Part shown: positions 21,891-32,929 of the stretch, in pieces
How the letters are laid out: every line of letters begins with the position of its first letter
How positions within the stretch are numbered: position 1 is the stretch's first letter
Assembly (NCBI GenBank): GCA_028095005.1
Contig: CM051460.1
Location: 290,583,074-290,647,073 of the forward strand
Length of the DNA: 64,000 bases
Reading direction: 5' to 3'
DNA from: Rhynchospora pubera
Taxonomy: Eukaryota; Streptophyta; Magnoliopsida; Poales; Cyperaceae
Notes under the pieces: generated by a model
What the model was told of the DNA's origin: nothing
Databases searched by the model: none
Seen by the model: the letters and a program-made list of their open reading frames with translations, nothing else
Position numbers and translations under genes: made by a program

Positions 21891-22772
21891 GTCAAAGATC
21901 TCAGTGGAATCTCTGATTTTGTTCAATTTCTTACGGTCTGCAAAGCAAGGCACTTCTCTACCCGGTCACCGACCTACTGCTGCAGTTCCCCTGGATTCTT
22001 TTGCAGAACAATAATAAATCAGATATCTGGAGCTGCTTTATACCTTCTAAAAAAAAATCTAAACCATCCATGCTCCAAAATCTTTCAATTGCTGCTGAAG
22101 ACCATCAGAAGGGTATATCCTTGCTGAAAACTGCTTAATTTACACATCAAGTTTCTCTTCTCAATCGGTTAACAATCACAAGACGCGAATCCCAGCTATC
22201 GACTATAATTACAAGACTAGCTTGTTGGGCCACGGCAAAATCAAATGGGGGAATTTGTGATTGAATTTATCGATAGATGTCACAAAAACCTCAAATTGGG
22301 TTTCTGGAATGTTGGGCAGAATTACTGGCATAAATTGAACTTTTTTGAAGATAAATTGGGAGTCAAGCCTCCCAACTTATTTTAAAGTTAAATGTCAACA
22401 GGTACTTTTTTCTAAAGCATATGTGTTTCATGAGAGACAGAGAGAGAGAGAGAGTAGAGTTACCGAGGTGATGGATACGGCTACGATCCTTATCCGGTGT
22501 AGCGCAAGACACCGTGTAGCACAGCATCGAGCCATCCAATCTGATCGGGACAGTTAAATTTTTTCGGACCTTACAATCTGGTATAATTCACACAGCATCC
22601 ATTATAGATTGGATGGTTGGGAGCTGCGCTACACCCTGTCTTGCGCTACACAGGATTTCATTTCATACGGCTACTGGTACTCTGGTATATGTTATATCAC
22701 CTATCTACTGAAGGTTATTCGACATAAGAAGTTCAGTATATAGTGGTGTGGTGGGTTCTGGATATATCCTGA
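21891..22772 (+). pseudogene. F-box/DUF295 pseudogene, array member 2 (degenerate, MITE-interrupted)
   Basis: Nucleotide similarity to the intact copies begins inside the F-box (GTCAAAGATCTCAGTGGAAT, TCTGCAAAGCAAGGCACTTC) and continues through CAGTTCCCCTGGATTCTT, TCCATGCTCCAAAATCTTTC and TGGGCAGAATTACTGGCAT, but with many indels and stops. After an internal deletion it resumes at 22407 with AAAGCATATGTGTTTCATGA and GAGTTACCGAGGTGATGG. It is interrupted by a 180-bp MITE, continues with GGTACTCTGGTATATGTTAT, and fades near 22772. No start codon region or C-terminus is preserved. Confidence 0.8.
22485..22664. mobile_element. Mutator-type MITE inside F-box pseudogene 2
   Basis: 180 bp with inverted ends that share GTGTAGCGCAAGACA (left at about 22497, right as the reverse complement at about 22640-22653) and an inner inverted ATCCAATCT/AGATTGGAT pair. 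It is flanked by a perfect 10-bp repeat ATACGGCTAC (22475-22484 and 22665-22674); Mutator transposases usually make 9-bp duplications, sometimes 8-11. Excluding it restores similarity to the F-box paralogues across the gap. Confidence 0.8.
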
Positions 22773-23660
22773 AACAAAAAAAAAAAAGAAAAAGAAAAAC
22801 GGTCCAAGCATGACAATTTTGTTTTTTTTTTTCACTTTAGTATTTGTATGATTTCTGAAGTTCCGTGTTATTTAAACTTGGACTGGCATTATTAATGCCC
22901 GTCCCACGGCAATACAACAAATTGTTTAATTGTTCTTTGAAGAATTAAATTTTCTATTTCGATTCTTTTTAATTATTGAATTATTGTAAGATCCAAATAA
23001 ACACCATTGATGAGTATACATTGACATATATTGAGCAACCTTATAAATCTTAATTTAATTCTTCATCTATAATTTCATGTCATTTTATTTCTTTTATATA
23101 AAAAGACAGATTTGTGATTACTATGATTTTCAAATGAGAGCTGACGTCTGATTTAGCCAGTACCAAGTGCAACCATAGATCTTTAACCTTCATATATCTC
23201 ACACCTTATTTGCGATTTGCCTCTAGCACTAAGCAGAAACAAGATCTCTCCCTAACACCTTATTTGCGATTTGCCACTCAATTATATATTTCCATAATTC
23301 CCTGCCTAAAGCCTCAATCTCTCACTCAATCAACTGAAAAAGGGAAACAATGAAGGGTAACATCAAGAGAAGAGAATCAGATTTCCATTCTGATTCAGCA
23401 CGAAAACGAGAAAGAGGAAATCAGGAAACAATGAAGAGTTAAGCCATATATATATGGTGATATAGATATATTTTCATTTTTGCGACTGAAAATTATATAT
23501 AGAAAGATATTATTAGAACATGATAAAGATAGCAAGTTAGCAACTCCAAATTCTCATCTCTCCATGATGCCATTTTGATCAACAAAGGTAAAACCTCTCT
23601 TACCTTTTGAGGCGCTCTGATTAATTCAACATCTCAACGAAACACGCCAATTTTGCTGCC
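22773..23660. promoter_or_regulatory. 5' flank of F-box copy 3, conserved among paralogues
   Basis: From about 23055 this flank aligns with the flank of copy 4 (28310 onward): ATTTCATGTCATTTT, GATTTAGCCAGTACCAAGTG, ACCTTCATATATCTCACACC, TTATTTGCGATTTGCCTCTA. Parts nearer the gene (GAGAATCAGATTTCCATTC, CCATATATATATGGTGATAT) are also shared with copies 1 and 6. This shows duplicated units that include promoter and 5' leader. No transcription start can be fixed from sequence. Confidence 0.6.
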
Positions 23661-24731
23661 ATGGAGATGGAGGCAAAGAGAACTCTAAAAAGGGATTGGT
23701 CTTCTCTTCTCCCAGAAGTGCTGAATCTTATTGCCAAAAATCTCAGTGATATCTCTGATTTTGTTCGATTTCGTGCAGTTTGCAAAGCATGGCGCTCTTC
23801 TACCCCAATCACCGACCTACCCCCACAGTTCCCCTGGATTCTTGTGCACGATTGTAATAAACCAGATCTGGACTGCTACTCCATATTATCTAACAAATTC
23901 TACACCATCCATGCTCCAAAATCATTCACGTATTTCCAAGGATCAGCAGAAGGGTATTTCCTTGCCATTCTCTTAAACGAGTTTGGTGACCCATTTACTT
24001 GTCAACTTTCTCTTCTCAATCCACTAAACAATCATGAGATTTCCCTCCCAGCTATTCATTCAGATTGCCCTTATCCGGCATTATATCCATGGAAAATTCA
24101 AGGGGAAATGGGGGAATATGTGGTTTGTTATGTAGATGGATACCAAAGCTGCAAATTGTGTTTCTGGCAACTTGGTCAGAATTACTGGTGTAAATTGAAC
24201 TTAGACTTAGGCTTTGTACGTGAAAGGATTTTTTATCTTCAGAATATGGTTTTCATTGTAGAGAGCAGGACTGGAGTTACCAATGCTATCGATATGGGTA
24301 CTGGCACTCTAGTTTATGCTATACCACCCACGGAAGATTATTCGATAGAGGATGAAGAATACATGGTGGAAGCTTCAGGAGATATCTTCAAAGTTATAAG
24401 ACGTTCTCAAGATTTTATCTTTTCTGAAGAGTTTGATGTGTACCAACTTGATGCAAACAAAATTGGTTCACCGTCTTGGATCAAGGTTACCAGCATTGGC
24501 AATCGAGCATTATTTATTGACTGGTGTTGTATCTTGATACTTAGAGCCAATGACTTTGCCGGGATCAAAAGGAACAGTATCTATTTCTATGTATATAAAG
24601 AAGACGATCATGTAGAAAGTGAAGAATGTGAGGTCAAGAGGATGGACATTGCGACTGGTGCAGTAGAACATCTCCCGTGCACTATCAAAGAACCAGGCTA
24701 CTGGTATGTCCCTAATTTACACCATACGTGA
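23661..24731 (+). CDS. F-box protein with DUF295/KIB-type propeller, array member 3 (intact)
   Basis: The 356-residue intronless frame is probably the substrate-recognition subunit of an SCF ubiquitin ligase. An F-box occupies about residues 12-48 (DWSSLLPEVLNLIAKNLSDI, FVRFRAVCKAWRSST). It is followed by a DUF295/KIB1-4 beta-propeller domain (FPWILVHD, LLNPLNNHEISLPAI, YWCKLNLDL, GTLVYAIPPTEDYS, WIKVTSIGNRALFIDW, MDIATGAVEHLP, PGYWYVP). SKIP23 and the KIB proteins have this architecture; the substrate cannot be inferred. The start is the first of two close Met codons (ATGGAGATGGAGGCAAAG); the second aligns with the start of copies 1 and 4. It is the best-preserved member with copy 6 and shares upstream and downstream flanks with copy 4. 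Confidence 0.92.
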   Translation: MEMEAKRTLKRDWSSLLPEVLNLIAKNLSDISDFVRFRAVCKAWRSSTPITDLPPQFPWILVHDCNKPDLDCYSILSNKFYTIHAPKSFTYFQGSAEGYFLAILLNEFGDPFTCQLSLLNPLNNHEISLPAIHSDCPYPALYPWKIQGEMGEYVVCYVDGYQSCKLCFWQLGQNYWCKLNLDLGFVRERIFYLQNMVFIVESRTGVTNAIDMGTGTLVYAIPPTEDYSIEDEEYMVEASGDIFKVIRRSQDFIFSEEFDVYQLDANKIGSPSWIKVTSIGNRALFIDWCCILILRANDFAGIKRNSIYFYVYKEDDHVESEECEVKRMDIATGAVEHLPCTIKEPGYWYVPNLHHT

Positions 24732-25910
24732 AATATGGAATCACTGAGATATTAGTATTTTGTTATATTTGGCACTATATTATCTTCTAATGCTTTTATT
24801 AAATTATTTGATTGCTGATATCTATATGGAAGTTTGTATTCTTGTTTTCTTTGTTGTTAATTTTTTTGAGTAGCTTTCTTGCTATGGCATATGATCAGGT
24901 AAGTACATCTTCGTTTTATGCAATGACGTCTTGCCATACAGGGGACATCTAAATGTTGACACAGTCGACAGGAGCATGATTGTACTTGTTTAAACAACCT
25001 TGAATGATCATACTCATACCATTCAAACATTGGTGGCTTTTATTCTTCAATTCGCTATTTGGATTTCTTAATTGTGTTGACCTTTTATAATTTTCACCAG
25101 CTTATATGTTATTAAACTAAATGGGATCACCCAAAAAGGGTGTGCCATAGCATTGTTGATTAGGAAAATGAATTAAATGTCCATTTCTTATTGAAATGGA
25201 ATCGTATGGTAATTAGATTAACGCAAGTTCTGTTGCATCAAGCAAACAGACATGAACATTAAATCTGATTAACACGCGCGTGATATAGTTCTTCCTTAAC
25301 GTTAAAGATACCATTTCTTTTTGTAATTAAATAATAGTTTGTTGTAGAGGCATAGCTTAATAAAAAAGATGCACAGCTCCAAAGACGTTTCAGAGAAATT
25401 AAATAATTGTCGAAAAGTGGGAGATTGAAATTGATTGGCATAGACTTCAACCCATTGGCCATGGGACAGTTTCTAAGACAGGATCAGTACGCCTGCAAGT
25501 TAAAATTGAACCTTATTTTATTATTTTGCGGAAAAATTAAAAAAAAATGGAATTCTAAAAAACGAAGGCTCACGATGCATCCTCACTTTTTTGTGTCATA
25601 CAAATTCAAATATGTTGCCTGTCCTCTCTTCTTCTTTTCTCTGGCGTAAGAAAATAATAGTTGAGAATTTAGTAATGCCTTTTATTTATTTACAAACATA
25701 TTACTTTGCCAATTTTGAAACAAGGCATCACAAAAAAAAAATACTCATTAACTATTTAAAATCATAAAAAAATAACCTGCCTGATAATTTTACAATATAA
25801 AAATAATCTTCAAATGGACAGAGGCCCGATGACTCTAACTTTATCATTTCGATGAAATTGTCCAATTAAATATATTATTTTTACTATTGTATAGGTGTAT
25901 AATGTTTATT
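24732..25910. other. 3' flank of F-box copy 3; preserved empty site
   Basis: The first about 180 bp aligns with the flanks of copies 4 and 6. Around 24880-24910 it reads TTGCTATGGCATATGATCAG, the uninterrupted counterpart of the site where the solo LTR at 30179 inserted in copy 4. The part near 25560-25670 (TCCTCACTTTTTTGTGTCAT) aligns with 33160-33280 downstream of fragment 5. No gene. Confidence 0.7.
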
Positions 25911-26958
25911 GGGAAAATCAGATATAACCCCCTCAAATCTTATGGAACTGGAAATAAATCCCTCAAATCTTTATAATCGGACATAACCCCTCCAATCTTG
26001 TTTATTGTGGATATAAACCCTTTGGGATTTAATTTAATCTTATTTTAAATAAAAAGAATACTTTCTAAAATATCTGACCAATATACCCTTGGCCTGCTCC
26101 TTCCTCTTCGATGCTGCTGCTTGCCTACGACTTTTCATCTTCCCAGTATTTATCTCTTTTTTTTTTAGGGCCAGCAAAATAATGGCGACTTCCCAGCATT
26201 TATCAAGATAAAAATTTCTGATTCTTTTCAAGTGACAAGTTTATTCTCTTTCCAAATTTTAATTCATTTTTTGTCTTTGTCTCGGCTCATCTCTCTATCT
26301 CAGCGAAATAAGAAGTTTTATTGTTGGACTTTTCTGAAAATGATATGTAGTAAAAGGAAAAAAAACAAATTACATGTGGCATTATTTTCATATCGCCAAC
26401 AGATAATGTCAAATAGTCATATTGCTTTTTATTTTAATTAATTTATGGAGAACATATATAGAACTTATGGTCATTTTCTTTTGTTTTTCTTCTTTTTTTT
26501 TTTGATAAACGCTTGGGGGAAGATGAAGAGTTAGGAACTTCATTGATTGGCCGAATTAGGTTGAAGTAGTTTAAAGCAGTATCCAGGACACAAGCAGTTT
26601 AAACAATCCATCAAGTACGATGAGTATCTGGTAAGAATTCGTTGATCTTTTCTTAAGATGTTACTTGGAACAATGAATTTCCTAATATGTGTATATTAGT
26701 TCATATATATGAGAAATGTTGTAAGGAATTCCGCTTAGCTTGAGGGTCTAGGTCACACGAAGTGCAGGGGCAGACCAAGGGTATAATGGTCAAAGGTTTT
26801 AAAAAAAATATATTTTTTTAACTTAAACATGATTAAAATTAAACAAAAAGATTTATATCTTTAGTAAACAACATTAGAGGGGTTATATCCGATTTTAAAG
26901 ATTTGAGGGGTTTATATCCGGTTGAAGAAGATTTGAGGGGGTTATATCCGATTTTGCC
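25911..26958. mobile_element. Non-autonomous Mutator-like element (1048 bp)
   Basis: Long terminal inverted repeats start GGGAAAATCAGATATAACCC on the left and, read inward from the right, GGCAAAATCGGATATAACCC. Both contain repeated CCCTCAAATCTT phrases over roughly 100 bp. The flanks form a 9-bp near-duplication ATGTTTATT (25902-25910) and ATGTTTTTT (26959-26967), typical of Mutator. The interior has no transposase. Two short frames (26040-26231 minus, 26232-26441 plus) show no family resemblance, so gene capture cannot be shown. Confidence 0.8.
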
Positions 26959-27138
26959 ATGTTTTTTTATACATATATATTTATTATGTAACATATATTT
27001 TATAATCTATAAATACTAACCTTTAATATAAATAATAATATAATTTGGATCATTTTATAAAAATTAAAATTGTAAGGTCATCGGAGAAAAATTCAAATAT
27101 ATTTTTATTGAATTTATTCACTGATGATCTTACAATTA

Positions 27139-27543
27139 GAGAAATGCTAGTGTCCTATATATAAGACGGATGGGTCCGTTCAATATGATCGTTTTCACGT
27201 TTTTAAATTTCAAATGACTGATCCAAACCGTTCAATATATTATCCATATTGAAAACTTACAAGAAACCAATTTTTACATTTTTTCCAATTTTTTTACTAT
27301 TTTTTTGATATTTTTGAAAATTCATGATATAAACATTATGGATCGTCCAATAACAACGATTTTCTAAAATACCAAAAAAATAGTAAAAAGTTTCGAAAAA
27401 AATGTAAAAATTGGTTTCTTATAAGTTTTCAATATGGAGAACATATTGAATGGTTCGGATCGGTTATTTGAAATTTAAAAACGTGAAAACGATCGTATTG
27501 GACGGAGTCCATCCGTCCAATATATTGGACTCTAGCATTTCTC
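27139..27543. mobile_element. Foldback MITE, family A
   Basis: The ends GAGAAATGCTAG and CTAGCATTTCTC are exact inverted copies. The arms contain inverted pairs such as CAATTTTTACATTTTTT/AAAAAATGTAAAAATTG, so most of its 405 bp can fold on itself. Related but diverged elements lie at 35385-35760 and 55110-55503. A target duplication could not be fixed. Confidence 0.65.
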
Positions 27544-28300
27544 ATAAAAGTTAAAATTGAACTAAGGACCCTTATATATATTTTTGAAAAGAATTAAGTG
27601 TCAATCAACCATCCGGTTTTGTAATATTTTATTTTATACCTTAAAAAAAAGATAGTTGACAATCAACCATCCGGTTTAAGTGTCAATCCGGTTTAGTATT
27701 TAACTTTGTTAATTAATTTAAATACAAAGTATACGAATAAATACTCGCTTTTTGTAACTTCTTGAAGTATATTTAATCTTTCAACGCATATGCATGGTAC
27801 ACTTGGATTTCGTGGTTACAGTGAAAATAGAAACATAATGCTCCATGATAAAAAAAAAAAATTGGAAAACCGGATGGTTGATTGACACTTAAACCGGATG
27901 GTTGATTGTCAACTATCTTTTTTTTAAGGTATAAAATAAAATATTACAAAACCGGATGGTTGATTGACACTTAATTCTTTTCAAAAATATATATAAGGGT
28001 CCTTAGTTCAATTTTAACTTTTATGAGAAATGCTAGAGTCCAATATATTGGACGGATGGACTCCGTCCAATACGATCATTTTCACGTTTTTAAATTTCAA
28101 ATAACCGATCCGAACCATTCAATATGTTCTCCATATTGAAAACTTATAAGAAACCAATTTTTACATTTTTTTTCGAAACTTTTTACTATTTTTTTGGTAT
28201 TTTAGAAAATCGTTGTTATTGGACGATCCATAATGTTTATATCATGAATTTTCAAAAATATCAAAAAAATAGTAAAAAAATTGGAAAAAATGTAAAAATT
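27269..28300. repeat. Large near-perfect inverted duplication (two ~430-bp arms)
   Basis: The arm at 27269-27695 reappears as reverse complement at about 27866-28300, separated by a spacer of about 170 bp. Matching landmarks include TGTCAATCAACCATCCGGTT against AACCGGATGGTTGATTGACA, and CTAAGGACCCTTATATATAT against its complement. I saw only isolated mismatches (for example CGATCG against TGATCG near the middle) and a deletion of about 10 bp near the inner end of the left arm. The arms include most of the MITE plus about 150 bp of non-MITE flank, so this is a later duplication, not the MITE terminal repeat. A transcript would form a hairpin of over 400 bp. Confidence 0.85.
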
Positions 28301-28309
28301 CTGCATCAA

Positions 28310-28979
28310 TAATTTCATGTCATTTTTATTTCTTTTATTTGAATAGACAGATTTGATATTGCTATGATTTTCAAATCGGAGATAATATCTGATTTAGCCA
28401 GTACTAAGTGCAACCTTAAATCCTTTAACCTTCATATATCTCACACCTTATTTGCGATTTGCCTCTAAGCAACCATAAATCCCTTGATTACCACTCAATT
28501 ATTTCCAATTCCCTGCCTAACCTAATGCCTTAAAATCTCTCAATCGATAAACTGAAAAAGCGAAACAATGAAGGGTAACATCAAGAGAAGGAAATCATAT
28601 TTCCATTCTGATTCAGAAAATAACAGGAGGAAAAAATGAATAGTTAAATCATATAGGGTGATATTCATTTTTGCGACCGAAAATTTTAGAAATATATTAT
28701 TAGAATATGATAAAGATAGCAAGTTAGCAACTCCAAATTCTCATCATCTCCCGACTCCCGATGCTGCCGTTGTGATCATTAAGGAATAAACCTCTCTTAC
28801 CTTTTGAAGCGCTCTGATCATCAATTCAATTGACGCTCAGGAGGATTAAGTGATTAAGTCTTTTGATGCATTTTCATTTGATCTGAAAATCGAAGCGAGC
28901 AGCATCTGAGCACAGCCGTTTGATGATCTAACTTACAATGCCTTTCAGCATCTCAAAGAAACACACCAGTTATGCTGCC
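28310..28979. promoter_or_regulatory. 5' flank of F-box copy 4, conserved with copy 3
   Basis: It aligns with 23055-23660 over most of its length (ATAATTTCATGTCATTTTTA, GATTTAGCCAGTACTAAGTG, ACACCTTATTTGCGATTTGC, CAATGAAGGGTAACATCAAG). The left limit of the similarity coincides with the outer end of the inverted duplication, so that rearrangement marks the edge of the duplicated unit. The in-frame ATG at 28938 lies in this flank and is not shared by the other copies. Confidence 0.6.
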
Positions 28980-30017
28980 ATGGAGGCAAAGGAAACTCTA
29001 GAAAGAGATTGGTCTTCTCTTCTTCCAGAAGTTTTGAATCTCATTGCCAAAAATCTCAGTGACATCTCTGATTTTGTTCGATTTCGTGTAGTTTGCAAAG
29101 CATGGCGCTCCTCTACCCCGACCACCGACCTACCCCCACAGTTCCCCTGGATTCTTGTGAACGGTTCTAATAAAACAGATCTGGAGTGCTACTCCATACC
29201 ATCTAACAAATTCTACACCATCCATACTCCAAAATCTTTCTCATTTCTCCGGGGACAAGAAGGGTATATCCTAACCATTCTCTGCGACCAGTTTGGAGAC
29301 TCATTTACGTATCAACTTTCTCTCCTCAATCCGCTAAACAATCACGAGATTCACATCCCGGCTATCCAGTTGGATTACCGTTATCCCGGGTTCTATCCAT
29401 GGAAAAATCAAATGGGGGAATATGTGGTTTGTTATATAGATGGACGCCCAAACTGCAAAGTGGGTTTCTGGCAACTTGGGCTGAACAACTGGTGTGAATT
29501 GAAGTTAGACTCGGCATGCGGCAGGATATTTTATCTCAAGAATATGTTCTTCATAGTAGAGTGGGAGACCGGAATTACCAAGGCTTTTGATATGGGTACT
29601 GGTACTCTGGTTTATGCTATACCACCCACGGAAGATTATTCGACGGTGGATGGTCAGTACATGGTGGAAGCTTCAGGAGATATCCTGAGAGTGATAGGAC
29701 ATTTTTAAGGTATTTTCTTTTCTGAACGGTTTGATGTGTACCAACTTGATGCAAAAGAAATTGGTTCACCGTCTTGGGTCAAGGTTACCAGCATTGGCAA
29801 TCGAGCATTATTTATTGACTTGCGTGGTACCATGATACTTGGAGCGAATGACTTTGCCAAGATCAAAAGGAATAGCATCTACTTCTATGCTTATAATGAA
29901 CAATGCGGAAGATGTGAGGTCAAGAGGATGGACATAGAGACTGGTGCAGAGGAACATCTCCAGTTCTCTATTAAAGATCCAGGATACTGGTATGTCCCTA
30001 ATATACACCATATGTGA
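28980..30017 (+). pseudogene. F-box/DUF295 gene with a single nonsense codon, array member 4
   Basis: A single collinear frame runs from the ATG at 28980 (aligned with the starts of copies 1 and 3; an in-frame ATG at 28938 would add 14 residues) to the stop at 30015-30017. It encodes the F-box (DWSSLLPEVLNLIAKNLSDI, FVRFRVVCKAWRSST) and the full DUF295/KIB propeller ending PGYWYVPNIHHM. It is broken only by TAA at 29706-29708 (codon 243). Copy 3 has CAA at this place, so one C-to-T transition explains it. The downstream 100 codons remain open and similar to copies 3 and 6, so the lesion is recent, or a truncated protein of 242 residues with F-box and half of the propeller is made. It could also be a sequencing error. 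Confidence 0.88.
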
Positions 30018-30178
30018 AATATGTGATCACTGAGATATCAGTATTTTGTTACATTTGACAGTATATTATCTTCTAATGTTTTGTTAAATTGTTTGATTGC
30101 TGATATCTATATAGAAGTTTGTATTCTTATTTTCTTTGTTGTTAATTTTTTTTAGTAGCTTTCTTGCTATGGTATATG

Positions 30179-31939
30179 TGTTAGGAAGTGTGTAATTTTC
30201 ATTTATTTTGCTAATTACAAGTTAATTAAGTCAAGAACATCACACACATAAGATCTAGTACACAAGCTATTCAAACACACGAGAAAAGGGGTTGGAAGTA
30301 TACCTCTCTTGGTATCGCAACCAAGAGACTCGTTCCAACGGTTTGGTGTCGGTGGCATGCTCTCCAAGAAACTCCACGCCGTACGCCTCGAGTCCACTAA
30401 GGAATTAACCACCTTCTCAAACCAATTATGCTAGTAATTGAGAGAAGTGTGTCTAATTCCAAAGCTTTCCCTCTTCAAGTTAATTCTCCAATTAATTTAG
30501 TGGAAAAGCTTGCTCAACACATGAGCTAGGTGGTGTGTGGAAGAGAGAAAGAGGAATAGAAAATTCTGAAATTTTCTTTTCCTCTTGTGAGGTGCGGCCA
30601 AAGAGAGAAGGAGAGAGAGAGGTGTGTGGAGGCTAGGGTTTGCTCCCAAAGAACACCCCTTTATATAGACCTCATACCCTAGCTCTCATCCAAATTTTGA
30701 TGGACAAAATTGCCCCTCTATAGCCGCACCTACCTACCCCCTTTTGTGGGTTGGGCCTCAAGTCAAGTTGAGCCCAATAGTCTTCCATTTTATTACACCT
30801 TTCATTTGGCATTAAATTAACTAATTAATTTAAGGTCCAATTTGCTCATTTTATTAAATGTGTTGATTATTATTAATTATTAACTATTTAATAATTAATA
30901 TGGAATTAGTCAATGCATTTAATTATTTCGATATGATCTATTTGACTTAATTAATCATAACGGTCCATAACGGTATACGATTAATTAATCAACTTATCAT
31001 ATTTTGCAAAACCAATTGTTGCAAATAAACAATTAATGCACGTGTGGTTAAACACCTTATTATGTGTGACCCTTTGAGGATTTATGCTATGTTGGACATG
31101 GAATTAAATCGCTATTTAATTCCAATAATCATAAGCGGTATCTAGCAACACGTTATGATTCCCAATTCGCATAAATAGTGTACAGCTACAAAATTTCAAT
31201 CCTGCATAAGAGAACAATTATGTTTCTCTATTTTGATTCTTATGTCACACGATATCATCGTATAATCCAAGATAGGAACGTGTCATTCTTGCAGATTATA
31301 CGTTTCTTGATCTAGAGATAATTGTATCAGTTGCTAGCAAACAATCTATCTCCATCAAGGGGCCCAAACAGATATCGTCACTCACTAAGTGAATTAATGA
31401 GGGACATACGGTTTTCTTGATAATTAGCTTTTCCCCGCACAATTCAAGAATACTTAAATCAAGTCCGTATAGCAGCCTTTATCAGAAATCAGCGGTAGAC
31501 ATGATTTATAGCATCTATCCTCATGTGGAAAAGAAAATCATCTCAAACTTAGAACCAAAATCATAACGAAATAAATAATGACACGTAACACAATCCATAT
31601 ATTTATTTCGTGGGGTCCAGTCCTGTACTATGTTCTATAACATATACATATGCAATTAAGTTGGTTACTCTTAACCTATGATTTATAGAACTTAATCATC
31701 ACTTAACTTGCATACTAATCTTATTGATAATTAATGTTATTTGTTAATTATCAAGATTATGGACTTTTAGATTTATCGTTGTCATTTACTACTAAATGAA
31801 TAACAGTGATCTATAATTCAGATCCTCAACCTGAATGAACTGTCAACGATTAAATCAAAGAACAAATGATCTGAAATCACCAATAACATAAACTATAGAA
31901 GTAGCCTAATGAATTGGCTTCTAGGACATATCTCTAACA
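30179..31939 (-). mobile_element. Solo LTR, Copia Angela/BARE-like (1761 bp)
   Basis: It starts TGTTAGGAAG and ends TCTCTAACA, with a perfect 5-bp target duplication ATATG (30174-30178 and 31940-31944). It is homologous along its length to 3855-5900. The minus-strand start TGTTAGAGATATGTCCTAGA resembles Angela/BARE-type Copia LTRs, and the length fits. On that strand a TATATAAA box lies at 30660-30667. No internal domain remains. The insertion lies about 160 bp behind F-box copy 4; the same flank behind copies 3 and 6 is uninterrupted (TATGATCAG). Confidence 0.88.
30660..30667 (-). promoter_or_regulatory. TATA box of the solo LTR (minus strand)
   Basis: The minus strand reads GGTCTATATAAAGGG in the middle of the LTR, the expected place for its promoter. 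It would fire toward F-box copy 4 in antisense. The other solo LTR has the degraded counterpart CTATATGG. Confidence 0.5.
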
Positions 31940-31944
31940 ATATG

Positions 31945-32929
31945 ATCAGATAAGCATACTTGACATCTTTGTGTATTATGCACTGACGTCTTACCATCTT
32001 TATAAATTTATTTATAATTAATATTATTATTATGATAATTATTTGAATTATTTATTAATTAATATTAATAATGTAATGATAACAGTAATAATAATTATAA
32101 TTAAAATAATTATTATATTAATCATTATTATCATATAATACTTACTAGGCATGACAGTTGCAGTTTCGCTGCGCTATGTTTTTTAGATGACAATAATTCA
32201 TCATGATTTCTAAATATATTTAATTATTAAATAAATTAAATAATGATTGGTATGACTATGTTTAATATATTTAACCAAAAAATAAAAAATATTTTTAATT
32301 ATAGAAAATACAAAAATAAAAAACACTATTTTTAACTGAAAATAGAAAACTATAATATAAATATCCCAGTTTTAATTAAAAATTGGTCAAAAAAATGCAA
32401 AAAGCAGTCAAAAATAGAAAATGTCACGGCTTTTAATATATAATATAATATAGATTAGTAAATTATTATTACTGCTATAATTGTTATTACTATTATTATT
32501 GTTGTTGTTGTTGTTGTTATGACTTTTTGAATAAATTTATTTATTCATATTAATGATATAATAATAATAATAATTAATATAGTGTAATAATAAGTAATAT
32601 TATAAATATTTATTTGGAATCATATGAAAAATATTTATTATTATATTTTTAATATTATATTAATATAATAATATTATTTTAATGATTTATTGCTGTTATT
32701 ATAATCCAAATTATGTTAAATTATTATATTATTTTTTCTCTATTATTCACAACATACCATCCAAACAACACTTATTCATAGATAACACTTATTCATAGAT
32801 AGATCATTCTACCTAATTCTTGTTTGCGAATAGACTATAGACTATTCATTCTTATTCACTTGCGTACCAAACTGGTTGCATCGGATCGTTCCGATTAAAT
32901 GAATATCACCAATATATGGCATTTTTTTT
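31945..32929. repeat. AT-rich low-complexity region (TTA/ATT repeats)
   Basis: The first about 60 bp (ATCAGATAAGCATACTTG) continue the 3' flank of F-box copy 4. Most of 32020-32740 is irregular TAT/TAA/TTG trinucleotide-type sequence, including a (GTT)n stretch near 32500-32518. No gene. Confidence 0.7.
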
